Notes under the pieces: model-generated
What the model was told of the DNA's origin: nothing
The model's database searches: none
The model's input: only the letters and a program-made list of their open reading frames with translations
Shown here: positions 1-8,175 of the stretch, in pieces
How the letters are laid out: each line of letters opens with the position of its first letter
How positions within the stretch are numbered: the stretch's first letter is position 1
From: Laterigemmans sp052161645
GTDB lineage: Bacteria; Planctomycetota; Planctomycetia; Pirellulales; Pirellulaceae
Assembly: GCA_052161645.1 (NCBI GenBank)
Contig: CP197414.1
DNA length: 64,000 bases
Direction: 5' to 3' (one strand)
Program-made: the position numbers and the translations under genes

Positions 1-36
1 TTTCGCATCACGTCTGAAGACCGCCGCGGTCGCCCC

Positions 37-574
37 TCACGGGTTGGCTGATTGCGCGCTCGCGTTGATATAAAAGCTTGCTCTCGCAAAACGGTCGACG
101 GCGGCGACGGTACAGAACGGTTCTTTGCGCATTTCCGCGACGGCTTCTTCAAAGGTGACAAAACTGTCCAGCACGTACTGGGTCCAGGCTGCGATGGACA
201 TTCTCAGCCGCGGATCCTCATGGGGATCCGGGTATTCGCTCTCGACCAAAAACAGAAGATTGGCGACTAAACCCTTGTTCCCACATGCCTCCGTCCCGCT
301 GCATGCCACGCGGAAAAACCCAAAGGTTCGTCTGCATATCTTCCTGCCAGTCCATGGTTCGACCTGTTACCGTCTGGCCTGCTTTTCCGAAGTAGACAGC
401 TCGACTGCAAGCATTGGCAATTTGGGTAGCTGGCAGGAAAAGGAGGATTAGCACAAGGCAAAACGTTGCGGCACGTGCTGAAATTTCGTTGCTAGAATTT
501 GGCAATCGCCCGCCGAAGGAACTTTCGCTGCCAAAGGCAACAAACCAGCCTGACTGCACACCGACGCAAGGCAA
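37..574 (-). pseudogene. Broken choloylglycine hydrolase (linear amide C-N hydrolase) gene
   Basis: Two overlapping frames each match part of the choloylglycine hydrolase / penicillin V acylase family (Ntn hydrolases that cut linear amide bonds). The first frame (574 down to about 300) has a hydrophobic export segment, then ANACSRAVYFG with the nucleophile Cys near residue 56, then GRTMDWQEDM and NLWVFPRG. The second frame (about 300 down to 37) resumes with NKGLVANLLFLVESEYP and the SIAAWTQYVLD block. The roughly 40 residues that normally lie between these blocks are missing, the frame changes at the junction, and the C-terminal half of the enzyme is absent. I infer an internal deletion plus frameshift and 3' loss, so an inactive remnant. 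The first frame opens with TTG at 574. Confidence 0.72.
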
Positions 575-697
575 ACACCCGTCTCACATCCATGCCTACA
601 CCACTAGCTTTGGCCTCCCGCCAGCGGAATCAGAGATCGCCTAAGCAATAAGGGTGCCACCACTATCGTCACATCAAATGATGATGAAGCTACAAAG

Positions 698-1099
698 TTA
701 GAGGCTGATTCGACATGAACCAGGTGTCGCTCGTTCGATCAAAATCCTGATCGACGAATTAGCGATTCCTAATGCGATGAATCCACACTGGGCAATCGAT
801 GATTTTGGCATCTGAATCCTTCCGCCCGCATCTTCGATTCGCGAGGCTTCGATAGCGCAGTCTTCCAAGCTAAAGAAAAACAGCGTTCCAACCCCGCCTG
901 GCTTCACTCGGTCCATTTTGCTTAAAGCGTCAGCATCGCCCGTTGACTCCATGGACATCGGGAATGCCATCATCTGCAGATTGTCCATGGGTGGGCCAGG
1001 CTTTTCGAGTTTGGTACCGAGCACCGTTTCATAAAACCGGGTCGCTCTGTCCATGTCCTCGACATATAGTTCAAACCAGCCGACAGAATTGCATCGCAC
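698..1099 (-). CDS. VOC-family protein (glyoxalase/bleomycin-resistance fold)
   Basis: A 133-residue single-domain vicinal-oxygen-chelate protein. It opens with VGWFELYVEDMDRATRFYE, the first beta-alpha unit of the fold, and contains MAFPMSMESTG and KPGGVGTLFFF, typical of the small VOC proteins that accompany YCII/DUF6596 sigma-factor clusters. The start is GTG, supported by AAGGAGC about nine bases upstream. The last 25 or so residues (after GFIAL) do not resemble the usual family ending, so a 3' frameshift is possible in this decaying neighbourhood. Substrate unknown. It lies 22 bases downstream of the other VOC gene and is probably cotranscribed with it. Confidence 0.7.
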   Translation of the reverse strand: MRCNSVGWFELYVEDMDRATRFYETVLGTKLEKPGPPMDNLQMMAFPMSMESTGDADALSKMDRVKPGGVGTLFFFSLEDCAIEASRIEDAGGRIQMPKSSIAQCGFIALGIANSSIRILIERATPGSCRISL

Positions 1100-1121
1100 T
1101 TAATGAGCTCCTTTGATTGAG

Positions 1122-1577
1122 TCAGGCATTTTCAAACATCGCAGCGAATCTTCGCTGCATTTCTTCTCGTGAAACGTTTTCGATCCTTGATCCCAAATAC
1201 CATTCATGCCCGAATGGGTCGGTGACCTTTGAGGATCGTTCGCCGTGAAATTGATCGGCGGGTTCCATGGTTAATTTTGCTCCCGCAGAAACTGCTTGGT
1301 TCGTCATGGCATCCACGTCATCGACATGCAAGTGAATCGCGGATCCCGAGGATCGACCTGGTTCCGGGCCATGAATTCCATCTTCGGGGTATTCATCGGA
1401 GAGCATGATCGTATGAGTTCCAAATTTGAGTTCGGCATGCCCGACTCGACCCGTTGGCTCTGACAACCGAAAATCTTCTATCGCACCAAACGCTAGTTTG
1501 TAGAACTCGATTGCGGGCTTTGCATTTCGGACTCGCAGGTACGGAAAAGCTTCATGAATTACGTTTGCTGCTTCCAT
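1122..1577 (-). CDS. VOC-family protein, PhnB-like
   Basis: A PhnB/glyoxalase-like protein of about 151 residues from the ATG at 1577; a longer version would use TTG at 1637. Visible family blocks are FPYLRVRNAKPAIEFYKLAFGA, the HAELKFGTHTIMLSDE strand, the SGSAIHLHVDDVDA repeat of the fold, and GERSSKVTDPFGHEWYL near the end. Such proteins are usually annotated as glyoxalase or bleomycin-resistance-like, but their substrates are mostly unknown. The C-terminal tail REEMQRRFAAMFENA is common in this subgroup. It sits between a sigma-factor fragment and a second VOC gene, an arrangement seen around DUF6596 sigma factors. Confidence 0.8.
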   Translation of the reverse strand: MEAANVIHEAFPYLRVRNAKPAIEFYKLAFGAIEDFRLSEPTGRVGHAELKFGTHTIMLSDEYPEDGIHGPEPGRSSGSAIHLHVDDVDAMTNQAVSAGAKLTMEPADQFHGERSSKVTDPFGHEWYLGSRIENVSREEMQRRFAAMFENA

Positions 1578-1730
1578 TTCAGATTGACCTATGAAGGTTG
1601 TATCATCGACACGCTTGCTCTCAGTGGTCGAGGTCAAGCGTACCGCAGTGGGGAACCCGTGACAGTGCCCGCTACTGATTGTTGAATAGCCGAACGACTT
1701 GGGGCTAAAGCGACAGACGCGAGAAAGACT

Positions 1731-1913
1731 TTAGGAAAAAATTCGGCTCCACTCGTTCGCCCGTTCATTCGCCCGACAACGGCTCCGATCCTTGTCCTCC
1801 AATAGCACGATGTCACCGTCGGCGGCCTGCCGCAATTTGCGTCGTGATTCATGAAGAAGCATGAGGGCAAGCAAGCCCATTGTCTCTGCGGCATTCGTCA
1901 TAGCGAGTACCAA
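1731..1913 (-). pseudogene. Fragment of a DUF6596-type RNA polymerase sigma factor
   Basis: This 60-residue reading frame contains ETMGLLALMLLHESRR followed by GDIVLLEDKDRSRC. This is the conserved core of the C-terminal (DUF6596) half of the extracytoplasmic-function-like sigma factors of COG4941 type, where the usual form is ALGLLALMLLHxARR...LVLLEDQDRSRWD. The -10/-35-binding sigma domains that should precede it are not found upstream: the frame closes within about 20 codons and nothing recognisable continues. The sequence after the DRSRC block also leaves the family pattern. I infer a decayed remnant. Its former partners are probably the two VOC genes just downstream on the same strand. 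Confidence 0.6.
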
Positions 1914-3081
1914 GCGAAGAAGGCAATCCGTCTATTCCGATGCCTGCCCATTCCGATTCGGTGCCGGAAGACAAGAAATCGTGAACCAATTTTCATTGAC
2001 GCGGGTGGCCACCGCACGGCTACTATAATACCAGTGGCAGACGCCACCAACTAAAACGTCGCTCACTTCGATCAAACAACCAGTTAGTATCAATTAAGGA
2101 TGGAAGGTCTTTCGCATCCTGGAAACATCGAAGGTTGTTGGCGTCAAGTCACTCTACTACCCTTTAATGTTTGGGTTTGACGGTATACCTCTCGGGTTTG
2201 AAAGTACGAATCCGTGGCATTTTGTGGCCCCTTGTCGATCCCACCAGGCCGAAAACTCCAATTCCCTCAGGACCGGGCGGTCATAGAGTCGCGGGGCCAA
2301 AACGTGAATCCAGCCTCAGTTGAGGCAACCCATTCGCCAACTGCGGGTCACTGCAGGCTACGACTCCGAGTCTTTATTAGAAACCCTAAACACAGTAGTT
2401 ATCTCACATAAAATGCACTCATCCGGACCTTGGAACGCCACCCCCAATAATCTTTGCGTAATTTACGATCTAATGCATTTAGTGGCAAAAATATATACTG
2501 GCAGCTTGGGTCGAAAAGCCTGTATCGAGGACGGTAACCCCCCCAGTCTTATTCCTCGTCAGATAGATTGGTCAATAAATCCATCACGGTTTCGCTCAAC
2601 CCATCGCCAGAAAACTGAATCTGGATCCCTTATATAACGAAGAATGTCTCCGCGTTTACACACATTTGAAGACGATGTTGCAGCGAGTTCTGCGCAAGCA
2701 TCCGGGGCTGCGCATTGACCTGCACAATGATACCTTAACTCGAGCAAGGCAAGTGATTGCCCTGGTATTATCAGTTAGTGCTGTCATGCGGATCCCATTG
2801 GTCGCCGTAATAGTAAAGCGTTTTAGTGGCTGAGAATTCGCAGCTACCGCCGGAAAGCGGGCCCCGTCATCGTAAGTATAATTATCGATCGTGCTGCTCG
2901 CGTGAAACAGCTGATAGAGTTGGCCTCGGGATAAGTATATCCATTCACCTGCCCCTCGGCATTCTAGGAAATCGTGGTCGTGTAGGTTTGACCGGAAATT
3001 CTTAGTGCTGCGGTTGACTTTATGCCGGCCGAGTCATCCGTGTGGATGACTTCAGTTGTTGATAAGTTGCTTTTTTGCAAG
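1914..3081. other. Gene-poor decayed stretch
   Basis: No convincing gene in about 1.2 kb. Reading frames here are short, lack recognisable motifs and are unlike neighbouring genes in composition. A weak coding trace on the minus strand near 2800-2900 (YTYDDG in one frame, TLYYYGDQ in the next) resembles RHS/YD-repeat protein fragments but is too short to call. A perfect 8-bp hairpin, AGTCATCC/GGATGACT with a GTGT loop, lies at 3032-3051. Together with the broken genes to the left, this reads as a degraded accessory segment. Confidence 0.5.
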
Positions 3082-3180
3082 AAGATACAGGCTGGAAGCC
3101 TACTCCACTTGCTGGCGAAGATACAGGCTGGAAGCCCATTCCACTTGGTGGCGATACAGTCTAGAAGCTTATTCCACTAC
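3082..3180. repeat. Three-copy short tandem repeat at the 3' end of the hydrolase gene
   Basis: Three imperfect units begin at about 3082, 3118 and 3153. The core is GATACAGGCTGGAAGCC followed by CTCCACTT or TTCCACTT; the third copy has diverged (ACAGTCTAGAAGC then TTCCACT). Spacing is 36 then 35 bases. The last unit overlaps the stop codon (3177-3179) of the minus-strand hydrolase gene. The units touch each other with no unique spacers, so this is not a CRISPR array. Related CAGGCTRGA-type cores are common dispersed repeats in planctomycete genomes as I remember them. Confidence 0.75.
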
Positions 3181-4160
3181 TTTCTGTTGGTAACAGCTTT
3201 GAGCCACGGTTCGCAAATATTTGGCCAGGTGGTAACGGGTGCCTCGGTGGGCCGCAGCCCGTAACCATGGCCACCTTGCGCAAAGAGGTGCAGCTCGACT
3301 TCGACTGCTTGCTGCTTAAGCGCTGCGGCCAACTGCAGGCTGCTTTGCGGCGTCACCGGATCGTCCCAAGCATGAACGAGAAACATCGGGGGTGAGGCTG
3401 CTGTAACCGTGGCCTCGGGAACAAGCTGCGTGGGGGACTCTTTGGAAACCAGGTAGGCAGGATAAACGAGGATGGCAAAATCAGGACGCCATGGTGTTTG
3501 ATCGATTTCATCGAGCGGCTGGTAATGGCGAGACTGCGCAAGCGCGGTTAGCGCGGCCGTTTGGCCGCCGGCGGAAAAACCAAGGATGCCAATTTTTTGC
3601 GGATCAAGCTGCCACTCCGCGGCGCGGTTGCGCACTAGACTGACCGCTCGCTGCGCATCCTGAACAGCAGCCAACCAACGAGGTTTTCCGGCTCGAGCGG
3701 GAACTCGATATTTCAATACAAACGCGGTGACGCCGAGCCCTTGCAGCCACTGAGCCACTTCAGTGCCTTCCAGGTCGTAAGCCAATATCTGATGACCTCC
3801 ACCGGGACAAATGACTACTGAACTTCCGTTAGCCATGCCCTCGGCGGGCAGGAAAACCTCCAGCGTCGGCTGACTAACATTCCCCAAGCGAATCACACTT
3901 TCTCCAGCAACCTTTCTGGCTTGGGGGCCGCTCGTATCGACCTCCGCGGCAAGCTCCAACTGCTCGTCACCAGGCGGAGTCGCTGGCCAAACGGAAATAA
4001 AGGCAGGCTCAGATTTACCGTTAGCGGTTGTCTCCTGAGCTTGAATTTCGCCGCCGACAAGAAACATGAAAGGCACAGCCAGAACCACTTTTTGAACCAA
4101 AGTGCGAGAATTCAGAAGAAGATCGGCGAGGAGCGGTTGCGAACCGGTGATCGATGACAT
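3177..4160 (-). CDS. Secreted alpha/beta hydrolase (BD-FAE / acetyl-esterase-like)
   Basis: A 327-residue esterase-type protein. A hydrophobic segment at residues 24-36 (VVLAVPFMFLVGG) followed by EIQAQE suggests a Sec signal peptide. The oxyanion-hole region is VVICPGGGHQILAYDLEGTEVAQWL, the nucleophile elbow is GFSAGGQ, the acid is in HAWDDPVTP and the catalytic His is in GGHGYGL. These are the marks of the BD-FAE/acetylxylan-esterase-like hydrolases that planctomycetes often export to remove acyl groups from polysaccharides; the exact substrate is inferred. It is a clear paralogue of the protein at 38306-39334. The gene ends inside a short repeat. Confidence 0.83.
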   Translation of the reverse strand: MSSITGSQPLLADLLLNSRTLVQKVVLAVPFMFLVGGEIQAQETTANGKSEPAFISVWPATPPGDEQLELAAEVDTSGPQARKVAGESVIRLGNVSQPTLEVFLPAEGMANGSSVVICPGGGHQILAYDLEGTEVAQWLQGLGVTAFVLKYRVPARAGKPRWLAAVQDAQRAVSLVRNRAAEWQLDPQKIGILGFSAGGQTAALTALAQSRHYQPLDEIDQTPWRPDFAILVYPAYLVSKESPTQLVPEATVTAASPPMFLVHAWDDPVTPQSSLQLAAALKQQAVEVELHLFAQGGHGYGLRPTEAPVTTWPNICEPWLKAVTNRK

Positions 4161-4479
4161 GCGAGCGTCCCGTTAGTTAAATTTCTAGAAGCTGAAGAGG
4201 GGGGGCAAGTGAATTCCGGATTTGCTATAATCCGATGTCCACTGGGGTTGAACGTCCTCTGGGAGAATAACTTGCGAGCTGGTGTAAGCTTGTGGGCTGG
4301 ATAAAGTCGCTTGGGGAGTTAGCTTCAATAACTTGCTTGGTTTTTGTTACCGGTTGGACCCACACATGCTTCCGTAAATGGGGTAAGTTGGCGTATTGTA
4401 TCATGAAGATGATGAGCAATAGCGATGCGCAACCATTCATTTCCTCGTCGGGCAGTGGGTCCGGTCAGGCTGCGGGCGG
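4161..4479. other. Divergent intergenic region
   Basis: About 320 bases between the minus-strand hydrolase and the plus-strand membrane-protein gene, expected to hold both promoters. A TATAAT hexamer lies at 4226-4231, but no good -35 box is placed at 16-18 bases, so I do not call a promoter. A short reading frame ends at 4483 (see separate entry). No RNA gene or repeat recognised. Confidence 0.4.
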
Positions 4480-4483
4480 ATGA
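4403..4483 (+). CDS. Possible 26-residue leader ORF overlapping the next start codon
   Basis: An ATG at 4403 opens a short frame (MKMMSNSDAQPF then a Ser/Gly-rich tail) whose TGA stop overlaps the ATG of the next gene in the ATGA form. The large gene has no clear ribosome-binding site of its own, since the bases before it are GC-rich (CTGCGGGCGG), so coupled translation would make sense. The frame can be extended further upstream to 4292. There is no homology evidence, so this may be chance. Confidence 0.25.
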   Translation: MKMMSNSDAQPFISSSGSGSGQAAGG

Positions 4484-6078
4484 GTCAATTCCTTCTCTAC
4501 TACCAGCGGCCTGAGCCAGCGACGTGGGTTTACTTCTCGTCGTTCCTGACGATCGGTCTGTACTTCGTCTTTCATCGCTTTTGGAGCATCCGCAATCTCG
4601 ATATTTTACTGCTGATCTTGCTGGCGCCGGGGATTTTGATGGTCCACGAGGGGCGCAAGCAGCGGTTGGATTTCGAGGCTGCTATGGCTGGCGAAAGCCC
4701 GCTGGTTGCCGCCACCGCCCAGCCACTTTCCGCAGCTCAGCTCACAGCTAACACACCCGACAACTTCCCTGCTAACGCGAATACCGACGCAACAGCCGGT
4801 GCGGCTGAGAATTTATTGGCAGGCAACGGGGGGCTGGGTGTTGAGACTTTGACCGCCGTGCAGCAAACGGGTGACACTGCGGAGGCTGCCGGACTCCGCG
4901 AGACCGAAGTCTTGGCCGAACAAATCAGCGAAGCAGCACGGGCGGCGAGCCGCTTGGAACTGCGCGGCTTCTTGTGGTTGTTGGTCGTAGAGTTTGTGAT
5001 TTTGGTGCGGCTATTCATTGACCCGTTGATGGTTCGCCGCCCCCTGCTCGACCCCAACTTGACGACCGGTGGCTTGGCCTTCATTGGGGTTTCGATGTTG
5101 ATTTTCTTGATGGCCAACGTCATCAACAGTACTCCTCAGTTACAACGCGAGCAGGGCCCCCAATTAGGACCCGGCTATCCCGTCCTCAATATGCTGCCCG
5201 CCATTCCCACAATTCCGGACGGAGATCAAGTTAGCAGTCGGCTGGAACCGCAAGCCAACGAGTTGGCCGCCGCTCAAAGTGCAACGGTCGCCGCGCCACC
5301 TCAAGTTGCCTATGCCGCCTTGGCACGCACTTTGGCGATCTTGGCTCACTTGGCGGTCGTCGTCGGCATCACATTGGTCGCGCATCTACACTTCGGTAAC
5401 TTCAAAGCGGGCGCAGGCTGCGCCACATTGTATTTGATGTTGCCCTACACGGCACAAATGACAGGGCGAGTTGACCACGTGCTGCCGGCTGCGCTGTTGG
5501 TTTGGGCCGTGCTGCTGTATCGCCGTCCGTTATTAGCTGGGATTTGCTTGGGCTTGGCTGCCGGGCTGGTTTATTACCCAGCATTCTTGTTGCCGCTGTG
5601 GCTGGGGTTCTATCGTCAGCGTGGGCTGGGAAGATTCACCGGTGGCGTATTCGGTACAATTTTGGTGCTGACCGTACTCCTCAGCTTGGGTGGCAGCGAC
5701 AAATTTTTTGAGCGGTTGATTCAGATGTACGGACTGTGGCTGCCGTTGCAGGAGAATTTAGAAGGCGTCTGGGGATTGGGTTGGCAGCCGATCTGGCGGT
5801 TCCCGGTGTTGGTCGGATTCGCTTTAATTTCTGGTTTTTACGCTGTCTGGCCGAGGCAGAAAAATCTAGGGACCTTGATTAGTTGTTCCGCCGCCCTCAT
5901 GGTTGCCGCCCAATTCTGGCATGGTTTCGGTGGCGGCTTGTTTATCGGCTGGTTCGTGCCGCTGATGTTACTGACGATTTTCCGTCCCAATTTGGAAGAT
6001 CGGGTAGCGGTGAAAGTGCTGGGGATTCCCGCTAACCAGCGAAAATCGGCCGAGCGGATTCGCGTCGAAGCGGCCTAG
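4480..6078 (+). CDS. Polytopic membrane protein of unknown function, GT-C-like C-terminal half
   Basis: A 532-residue protein with two N-terminal membrane segments (about 17-57), then an Ala/Thr/Glu-rich soluble stretch (about 70-150). Two more segments follow (about 163-180 and 197-212), a second linker, and then 7-8 segments from about 280 to 510. The part reading GRVDHVLPAALLVWAVLL then RRPLLAGICLGLAAGLVYYPAFLLPLWL resembles the loop/helix pattern of GT-C/GT87-type glycosyltransferases (DUF2029), which use polyprenyl-phosphate sugars, but no diagnostic acidic motif is certain. I do not assign a function. It lies 93 bases before the MutS-like gene on the same strand and may be cotranscribed with it. 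Confidence 0.6.
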   Translation: MSQFLLYYQRPEPATWVYFSSFLTIGLYFVFHRFWSIRNLDILLLILLAPGILMVHEGRKQRLDFEAAMAGESPLVAATAQPLSAAQLTANTPDNFPANANTDATAGAAENLLAGNGGLGVETLTAVQQTGDTAEAAGLRETEVLAEQISEAARAASRLELRGFLWLLVVEFVILVRLFIDPLMVRRPLLDPNLTTGGLAFIGVSMLIFLMANVINSTPQLQREQGPQLGPGYPVLNMLPAIPTIPDGDQVSSRLEPQANELAAAQSATVAAPPQVAYAALARTLAILAHLAVVVGITLVAHLHFGNFKAGAGCATLYLMLPYTAQMTGRVDHVLPAALLVWAVLLYRRPLLAGICLGLAAGLVYYPAFLLPLWLGFYRQRGLGRFTGGVFGTILVLTVLLSLGGSDKFFERLIQMYGLWLPLQENLEGVWGLGWQPIWRFPVLVGFALISGFYAVWPRQKNLGTLISCSAALMVAAQFWHGFGGGLFIGWFVPLMLLTIFRPNLEDRVAVKVLGIPANQRKSAERIRVEAA

Positions 6079-6174
6079 CCTGATCCAGCTAAAAGCAGCA
6101 CACTGGGCGGTTGAGATTGACGTTTATGGCGAGCGATCCGCAGGGTTAGCAGCATTTGAGATTGGAGCACATTG

Positions 6175-8112
6175 GTGGAATCGACGAGTCAGTGGTATGC
6201 GAGTGAGATCGCCGCGGTAGAGCAACAGCGGAATGCCTTGCGCGCGGGTGACCGAGGCATGAACGTAGCCCGCGCTGGGCTATTTTTTCTGGGCGTGTTG
6301 TTGCTGGCCCTGGGATGGTCAGGCGGCGAATCGGCGCCCAGTGGCGCCCGCTTGCTGTGGTGGGGCGGATGGTTGGTGTTGCTAGGTTTCTTTGCCGTCG
6401 TCACGATCCATGAGGGACGCCGCGAACAGATTGAAATGTTGCGTAATCGCCGCAACGTACTGCGACGTTTGCAGGCTCGCCGGGAACGCAATTGGTCACG
6501 TCTACCCGTCTGGCGTCCCGCTTGGACGCGAGGAGGGGCGGCCACGGAAAATGAAATTGCCCTCGCCGATGACTTGGATTTATTCGGCGAAGGCTCTTTG
6601 ATGCAGTTAGTCTCAATGGCCTATACCGGCCCCGGTTTGCGAACACTTTCGCGGTGGCTGACCGACCCGGCGATCGAATCAGCCGGCACGGCTAGATCGG
6701 CTGCGGCGAAAGCCCTGGTCGCCGATCGCGAGAGCCGCTTGAAATTCTACGAGCGCGCGCGACAAGCCTCCACTTCGGCGGCCGAACCCGATGCCTTTTG
6801 CGATTGGGCCAGCGGTCCGGGCTGGCTCAGCGATCGCCGCTGGCTGCTGGTCTGGGCTTGGATCTCCCCGTTTGCCATCTTGGCTTTGTTCCTCATCGGT
6901 GGCCTGACCTCAACCGCTTTCAGCGGCCCGAATCCAGCCGACGACGGAGCCGCCGCGGCGGGCAGCACGTTTGACGTGGGTCGTGGGTTACTGTGGGCCG
7001 GCCTGCCGATCTTGATCAATCTGATCCTGACGGTTTGGTCCAGCGGTCCGATCCACGGAATCTTCGCGCGAGCCGTGAATCGCCGCGGCGACATCGACAG
7101 TTACGCCGAGATGTTTGCTTGTGGTCAAGCCTTACCTGCCGATCCCGCCATGATTGGTGAAGTGAAAGCCAGGCTCGGCGATCCTCAAAGCGGGGCGACC
7201 AGCGGCATGCGGCAATTGGCCAAGCTCGCGCACTGGGTGGTGATGCGTCGCGGTGGAGTCGGCTATCTCTTCTTTACCGCCTTGCAATTGGTTTTGATGT
7301 GGGACGTTTATTTGTTGGCTCGCCTGGAACGCTGGCAAGCCGCCCATGGTGCCCGCACGGTCGATTGGTTTGCCGCTTTGGGAGAACTCGAAGCGCTGCA
7401 ATCGTTGGCCGCGTTGTATGATGATTATCCCGACTGGATCGTGCCGACTTGGACCGCGGCTGGCAAGTCGGCCGCGGTGAAGTGTGAGGATTTAGCCCAC
7501 CCGCTATTAAGGGATGGCCAACGGGTCGCCAACAGCGTGACCATTGGCCCCACCGGGTCGCTGCTGCTGGTCACCGGTTCCAACATGTCAGGAAAAAGCA
7601 CGCTGCTGCGGTCGATTGGTTTGAACGTGGTATTGGCAGGTGCCGGCGGGCCAGTTTGCGCCCGTCAATTCAGTTTGCCACCGGTCGAGTTATCGACCAG
7701 CATCCGCGTCCGCGACAGCGTCAAAGAGGGCGTGTCGTTCTACATGGCCGAGTTGCATCGTTTGCGGGACGTGGTCACGCAAGCTCGCGAGGTCAGCGCA
7801 CGAGCCGATCGAATGTGCCTCTATCTGCTCGATGAAATCCTCCAGGGAACCAACAGTCGCGAACGAGCAATCGCGGTTGTGCAAGTGCTCAGACATCTAA
7901 TGAATTCCGATGCAATCGGCGCGATTAGCACGCATGACCTGGAGTTAGCTTCGGACCCTGACTTGGAACCGCGAGCCCACGTCGTTCACTTCCGCGAGAC
8001 GATCGAAGTCACCGCCGATGGTACCGAATCGATGACGTTCGATTACAAAATGCGAGAAGGGGTGACACCGACCACCAATGCTCTGCGTCTGCTCGAACTG
8101 GTCGGTTTGTAA
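6175..8112 (+). CDS. Membrane-anchored MutS-family ATPase
   Basis: About 645 residues. The C-terminal third is a MutS domain V ATPase: Walker A TGSNMSGKST near residue 467, the MutS-type QxGxxxPA-equivalent GAGGPVCARQF, the signature-like region SVKEGVSFYMAEL, Walker B LYLLDEILQGTNS near 550, and the STHDLELA switch. The N-terminal two thirds lacks mismatch-recognition domain I and instead has hydrophobic helices near residues 29-50, 57-77, 223-245, 268-285 and 360-378. This fits the membrane-bound MutS-like group of unknown role rather than true mismatch repair. GTG at 6175 has GGAG seven bases upstream; TTG at 6172 is the alternative. Confidence 0.82.
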   Translation: MESTSQWYASEIAAVEQQRNALRAGDRGMNVARAGLFFLGVLLLALGWSGGESAPSGARLLWWGGWLVLLGFFAVVTIHEGRREQIEMLRNRRNVLRRLQARRERNWSRLPVWRPAWTRGGAATENEIALADDLDLFGEGSLMQLVSMAYTGPGLRTLSRWLTDPAIESAGTARSAAAKALVADRESRLKFYERARQASTSAAEPDAFCDWASGPGWLSDRRWLLVWAWISPFAILALFLIGGLTSTAFSGPNPADDGAAAAGSTFDVGRGLLWAGLPILINLILTVWSSGPIHGIFARAVNRRGDIDSYAEMFACGQALPADPAMIGEVKARLGDPQSGATSGMRQLAKLAHWVVMRRGGVGYLFFTALQLVLMWDVYLLARLERWQAAHGARTVDWFAALGELEALQSLAALYDDYPDWIVPTWTAAGKSAAVKCEDLAHPLLRDGQRVANSVTIGPTGSLLLVTGSNMSGKSTLLRSIGLNVVLAGAGGPVCARQFSLPPVELSTSIRVRDSVKEGVSFYMAELHRLRDVVTQAREVSARADRMCLYLLDEILQGTNSRERAIAVVQVLRHLMNSDAIGAISTHDLELASDPDLEPRAHVVHFRETIEVTADGTESMTFDYKMREGVTPTTNALRLLELVGL

Positions 8113-8175
8113 TTCACGCAGCGTTGCCGGAACACATCTGTCGTTAAACATTGAATGAGTCAAACAGTTAAACCG

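Noticed and set aside
2559..2747. 62-codon minus-strand frame as a gene
   Set aside because: No start context, no recognisable domain, and located in a decayed stretch.
2790..2930. RHS/YD-repeat protein remnant
   Set aside because: Only YTYDDG and TLYYYGDQ in different frames; too short to separate from chance.
3082..3180. CRISPR array
   Set aside because: Repeat units are contiguous without unique spacers, imperfect, only three in number, and no cas gene is present.
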